The notes below the pieces were generated by a model. The model was given only the letters and a program-made list of their open reading frames with translations. It made no database searches and had not been told where the DNA came from. DNA of 55,057 nucleotides from Pseudomonadota bacterium (GTDB lineage: Bacteria; Pseudomonadota; Alphaproteobacteria; Sphingomonadales; Sphingomonadaceae), in assembly GCA_023416515.1 (NCBI GenBank), contig JAEZHP010000029.1:1-55057 (forward strand), written 5' to 3'. Positions 52,933-55,057 of this stretch are shown one piece after another. Both the position numbers and the translations under genes were made by a program. Numbering within the stretch: the stretch's first letter is position 1; the number at the start of each line of letters is the position of its first letter.

Positions 52933-54177
52933 TCAGGCCGCGCCTCTTTCGGCCGCGGGCGGTTCCCAGCCGAAGATGCTTCGGCCGCCATATTCGTGCG
53001 AGCGCGCCCGCTCCTCGGCAATGAAGGAGTCGAGTGAGGGGCCGGTCGCGTGGCGTTCCAGCCGCCGCGCCTGTTCGTCGAGGCGGCGGATGGCGCCGAG
53101 CTTCTCGTCCTGACCCAGCTTGGCCTGCTCGACCGCGGTCTTCAGGACCCCGATCGTCTTGTCGTAGACCTTGGTCGGCACCGGGTAGGGGTGGCGGTCC
53201 TTGCCGCCATGGGCGAGCGAGTAGCGCGCCGGATCGGAAAAGCGGCAGGGGGCGCCGTGGATCACCTCGGCGACCATGGCGAGCGACTTCACCGTCCGTG
53301 CGCCGACGCCGGGTACGAGCAGCAGTTCCGGAAAATCCTTCGGTCCCGCCTCCGCAGCGGCGGCGAGGGTGCCATGGAGGCGGCGGAGGATGACGTCATC
53401 CGGCCTAACGTCATGATGATCGGGCAGGTCGAGATGCGGAAGCGCACCCTGCGCCGGCGGCGGTGAGGGCGGCCGCAGCAGCGCCATTTCCTTCGTTAGC
53501 CGGTCCGGGCCGAGTTCGGTCAGCAGCTCGAGCTGGGCCTGGCGCGACTTGGCGGCACGGCGATCCGCCAGATTGACGATCTCGCCCTGCCTCTGTCCCT
53601 CGATCGCTGCGTGGGGTGCGTCGACGAAGCTCTCCAGCCCCTCCGAAAGCCAGTGGTAGCGGCGCGCCTTGCGGCTGTCGCCGTTCATGCCCTGCTGAAC
53701 CACCGTCCAGGCGCCGTCGTCGGTGACGATGAAGCCGTGCAGGTAGAGGTCGAAGCCGTCCTGCACCGCGGCGCTGTCGACTTTGGCAACGAGCCGGCTC
53801 GCCCGCGCCAGCTCCAGCCCGTCGAACCCGGCCCGTTCTCCGGCCGTCGCCAGCTCCGCCGGAGTGGCCCGTGAGTGCTTGCCGCGGCCGCCGCACACCT
53901 GGATGCCGAGCTCGCCGGCGCGCGGGTTGAGGCCGCGCTTCAGCGCACCGATCACGCTGGTGGTGATGCCCGACGAATGCCAGTCCATCCCCATCACCGC
54001 TCCGAACGATTGGAACCAGAAGGGGTGGGCGAGCCGGCGCAGGAGCTCGTCGCGGCCATATTCGAGGATGATCGCCTCGGCGATCACGGTGCCGAGCCGG
54101 GTCATGCGCTCGCCAAGCCAGGCAGGCACACGCCCCCCATGCAGCGGCAGATCGGCGCTGCCTGCTCGTTTAGCCAT
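52933..54177 (-). CDS. DUF763 family protein
   Basis: 414 residues. The N-terminus SADLPLHGGRVPAWLGERM and the segment VMGMDWHSSGITTSVIGALKRG (61-82) are typical of DUF763, a family of unknown function found in bacteria and archaea. A likely helix-hairpin-helix motif lies at about 285-305 (LLLVPGVGARTVKSLAMVAE), as in DNA-binding repair proteins. Between 235 and 260 there is a Pro-rich stretch. No active site can be named. ATG 54177 starts the conserved N-terminus with a weak ribosome-binding site. It lies 60 bases downstream of the DUF885 gene on the same strand. Confidence 0.88.
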   Translation of the reverse strand: MAKRAGSADLPLHGGRVPAWLGERMTRLGTVIAEAIILEYGRDELLRRLAHPFWFQSFGAVMGMDWHSSGITTSVIGALKRGLNPRAGELGIQVCGGRGKHSRATPAELATAGERAGFDGLELARASRLVAKVDSAAVQDGFDLYLHGFIVTDDGAWTVVQQGMNGDSRKARRYHWLSEGLESFVDAPHAAIEGQRQGEIVNLADRRAAKSRQAQLELLTELGPDRLTKEMALLRPPSPPPAQGALPHLDLPDHHDVRPDDVILRRLHGTLAAAAEAGPKDFPELLLVPGVGARTVKSLAMVAEVIHGAPCRFSDPARYSLAHGGKDRHPYPVPTKVYDKTIGVLKTAVEQAKLGQDEKLGAIRRLDEQARRLERHATGPSLDSFIAEERARSHEYGGRSIFGWEPPAAERGAA

Positions 54178-54237
54178 GACTCATCCGGAACATAGGCGGA
54201 ACGATAGCAGTGTCAGTCGGCTGCCGCTACCGGCAAA

Positions 54238-55057
54238 TCAGCCCCAGCTGGCAATCCCCGCGCGCACTCGCCGCTCCAGCAAGGTCAGCGGCATGCGGCC
54301 GCCGCCGAGCACCAGATCGTGGAAGCGCTTGATGTCGAAGCGCGGGTGGCGTTCGGCCTCGGCGCGAAGGCGAGAGATGACGATCTGGCCCGTCTTGTAG
54401 GCCGTCGCCTGGCCCGGATAGACGATGTAGCGGTCGATCTCGGTGCGAGCGGAGCCCGGCGATTCCGCCGAATTCTCGATCATGAACTCGAGCGCCGCCT
54501 CGCGAGTCCAGCCGCGCGCGTGCATTCCGGTGTCCACCACCAGGCGGGTGGCGCGGAACAGATAGGCCGAGAGATAGCCGATCTTCCCGAACGGGTCGTC
54601 GGCGTACATGCCGAGCTCGTCCGCCACCTGCTCCGCATAGAGACCCCAGCCTTCGCCATACGCGGTGGCGCTTGCCGTCTGGCGGTAGATCGGAAGATCG
54701 CCATTCTCGAGGCTGAGCGCGCCTTCGAACAAATGGCCCGGCGCAGCCTCGTGATAGGCGAGGGTCGGCAGGGTGTAGCGCGGCCAGTCGGCCGTATCTC
54801 GAAGGTTGATCCAGAAGATGCCGGGCCTCGATCCGTCGAGCGAGCCCCGCTGCGCCGAGCCGCCGGGAGCGCCCGCCTCGATCTCGACGGGCACTCGGCG
54901 GATCTCGGAGGCGACGCGCGGCATCCGGCTGAACGCCTGGGGAAGCCGGGGCATGATCGCCGCGACCCTGCCGTTGAGATAGGCGAGCAAGGCGGCCCGT
55001 CCGGCATCGTCATTGGCGAAGACCTGGTCGGGGGGGGGGGCGGGGCCGCGCCGGCGG
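54238..55057 (-). CDS. DUF885 family peptidase, C-terminal part (truncated by window)
   Basis: About 272 codons of the 3' part of a longer gene whose start lies beyond the window. Seen: FANDDAGRAALLAYLNGRV, RRVPVEIE, DGSRPGIFWINLRDTADWPRYTLPTLAYHE followed by AAPGH (an HExxPGH zinc site, complementary to 54733-54753), TAYGEGWGLYAEQ and YIVYPGQATAYKTGQ. The DUF885 family are exported zinc peptidases, generally lipid- or signal-anchored. The frame runs through an 11-base G tract at 55030-55040, which reads as prolines; a miscount there would break it. Confidence 0.9.
   Translation of the reverse strand, partial: RRRGPAPPPDQVFANDDAGRAALLAYLNGRVAAIMPRLPQAFSRMPRVASEIRRVPVEIEAGAPGGSAQRGSLDGSRPGIFWINLRDTADWPRYTLPTLAYHEAAPGHLFEGALSLENGDLPIYRQTASATAYGEGWGLYAEQVADELGMYADDPFGKIGYLSAYLFRATRLVVDTGMHARGWTREAALEFMIENSAESPGSARTEIDRYIVYPGQATAYKTGQIVISRLRAEAERHPRFDIKRFHDLVLGGGRMPLTLLERRVRAGIASWG

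Overview
The window is a gene-dense, high-GC chromosomal segment from an alphaproteobacterium, most likely order Sphingomonadales. Three things point there. The proteome carries the alphaproteobacterial CckA hybrid kinase and an HdaA-like protein. The order purN-purM-secreted protein-hda-ppk1-ppx-rnd-aspS is one I know from sphingomonads. Several short palindromic intergenic elements match repeat types common in that group. Genus cannot be settled from the sequence. Nearly all genes are housekeeping. I see no rRNA, tRNA, CRISPR array, insertion sequence, integrase or phage gene.

Layout. 1-7.1 kb: TPR protein (-), CitE-like aldolase, M28 peptidase, guaB, rsmB-like methyltransferase and small TPR protein (+). 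7.2-12.7 kb: the envelope/ribosome operon lptD-surA-pdxA-rsmA (-). 12.8-16.4 kb: pepA, a divergent PilZ / response-regulator pair, holC and ndk (+), closed by a strong intrinsic terminator. 16.4-19.2 kb: a SleB-type hydrolase and purM-purN (-), separated by the only gap over 300 bases (17093-17433). 19.2-24.7 kb: secreted protein, hda, ppk1, ppx (+). 24.7-26.1 kb: rnd coupled to an I78-type inhibitor lipoprotein (-). 26.2-29.4 kb: aspS, ppk2 and an EF-hand lipoprotein (+). 29.4-32 kb: greB and slt (-). 32-40 kb: dapA, smpB, DUF2062, M13 peptidase, cckA, a single-domain receiver and an alpha/beta hydrolase (+). 40-44.9 kb: MFS exporter (-), recA (+), Bcr/CflA exporter (-), GST (+). 44.9-46.1 kb: a coupled TIR-domain/membrane-protein pair (-). 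46.2-55 kb: dicarboxylate symporter (+), EF-G-like GTPase (-), alaS plus a small unknown gene (+), DUF763 (-), and the C-terminal part of a DUF885 peptidase running off the edge (-).

Functional themes. Outer-membrane biogenesis is represented by LptD and SurA, and wall turnover by Slt and the SleB-type enzyme. Polyphosphate metabolism has ppk1, ppx and ppk2 within 8 kb. Purine synthesis has guaB, purM and purN. Translation has aspS, alaS, rsmA, rsmB, smpB and an EF-G paralogue. Signalling has CckA, two stand-alone receivers and a PilZ protein. Genes are packed tightly: several start/stop overlaps suggest translational coupling, and four convergent pairs overlap by exactly four bases through a shared CTAG/CTAA.

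The least ordinary parts are the TIR-2TM/coiled-coil operon, the PilZ/receiver pair lying between pepA and holC, pdxA with no canonical start codon upstream of its conserved N-terminus, the EF-G-like GTPase lacking the usual switch-II histidine, DUF763 with a helix-hairpin-helix-like segment, and the palindromic repeats.
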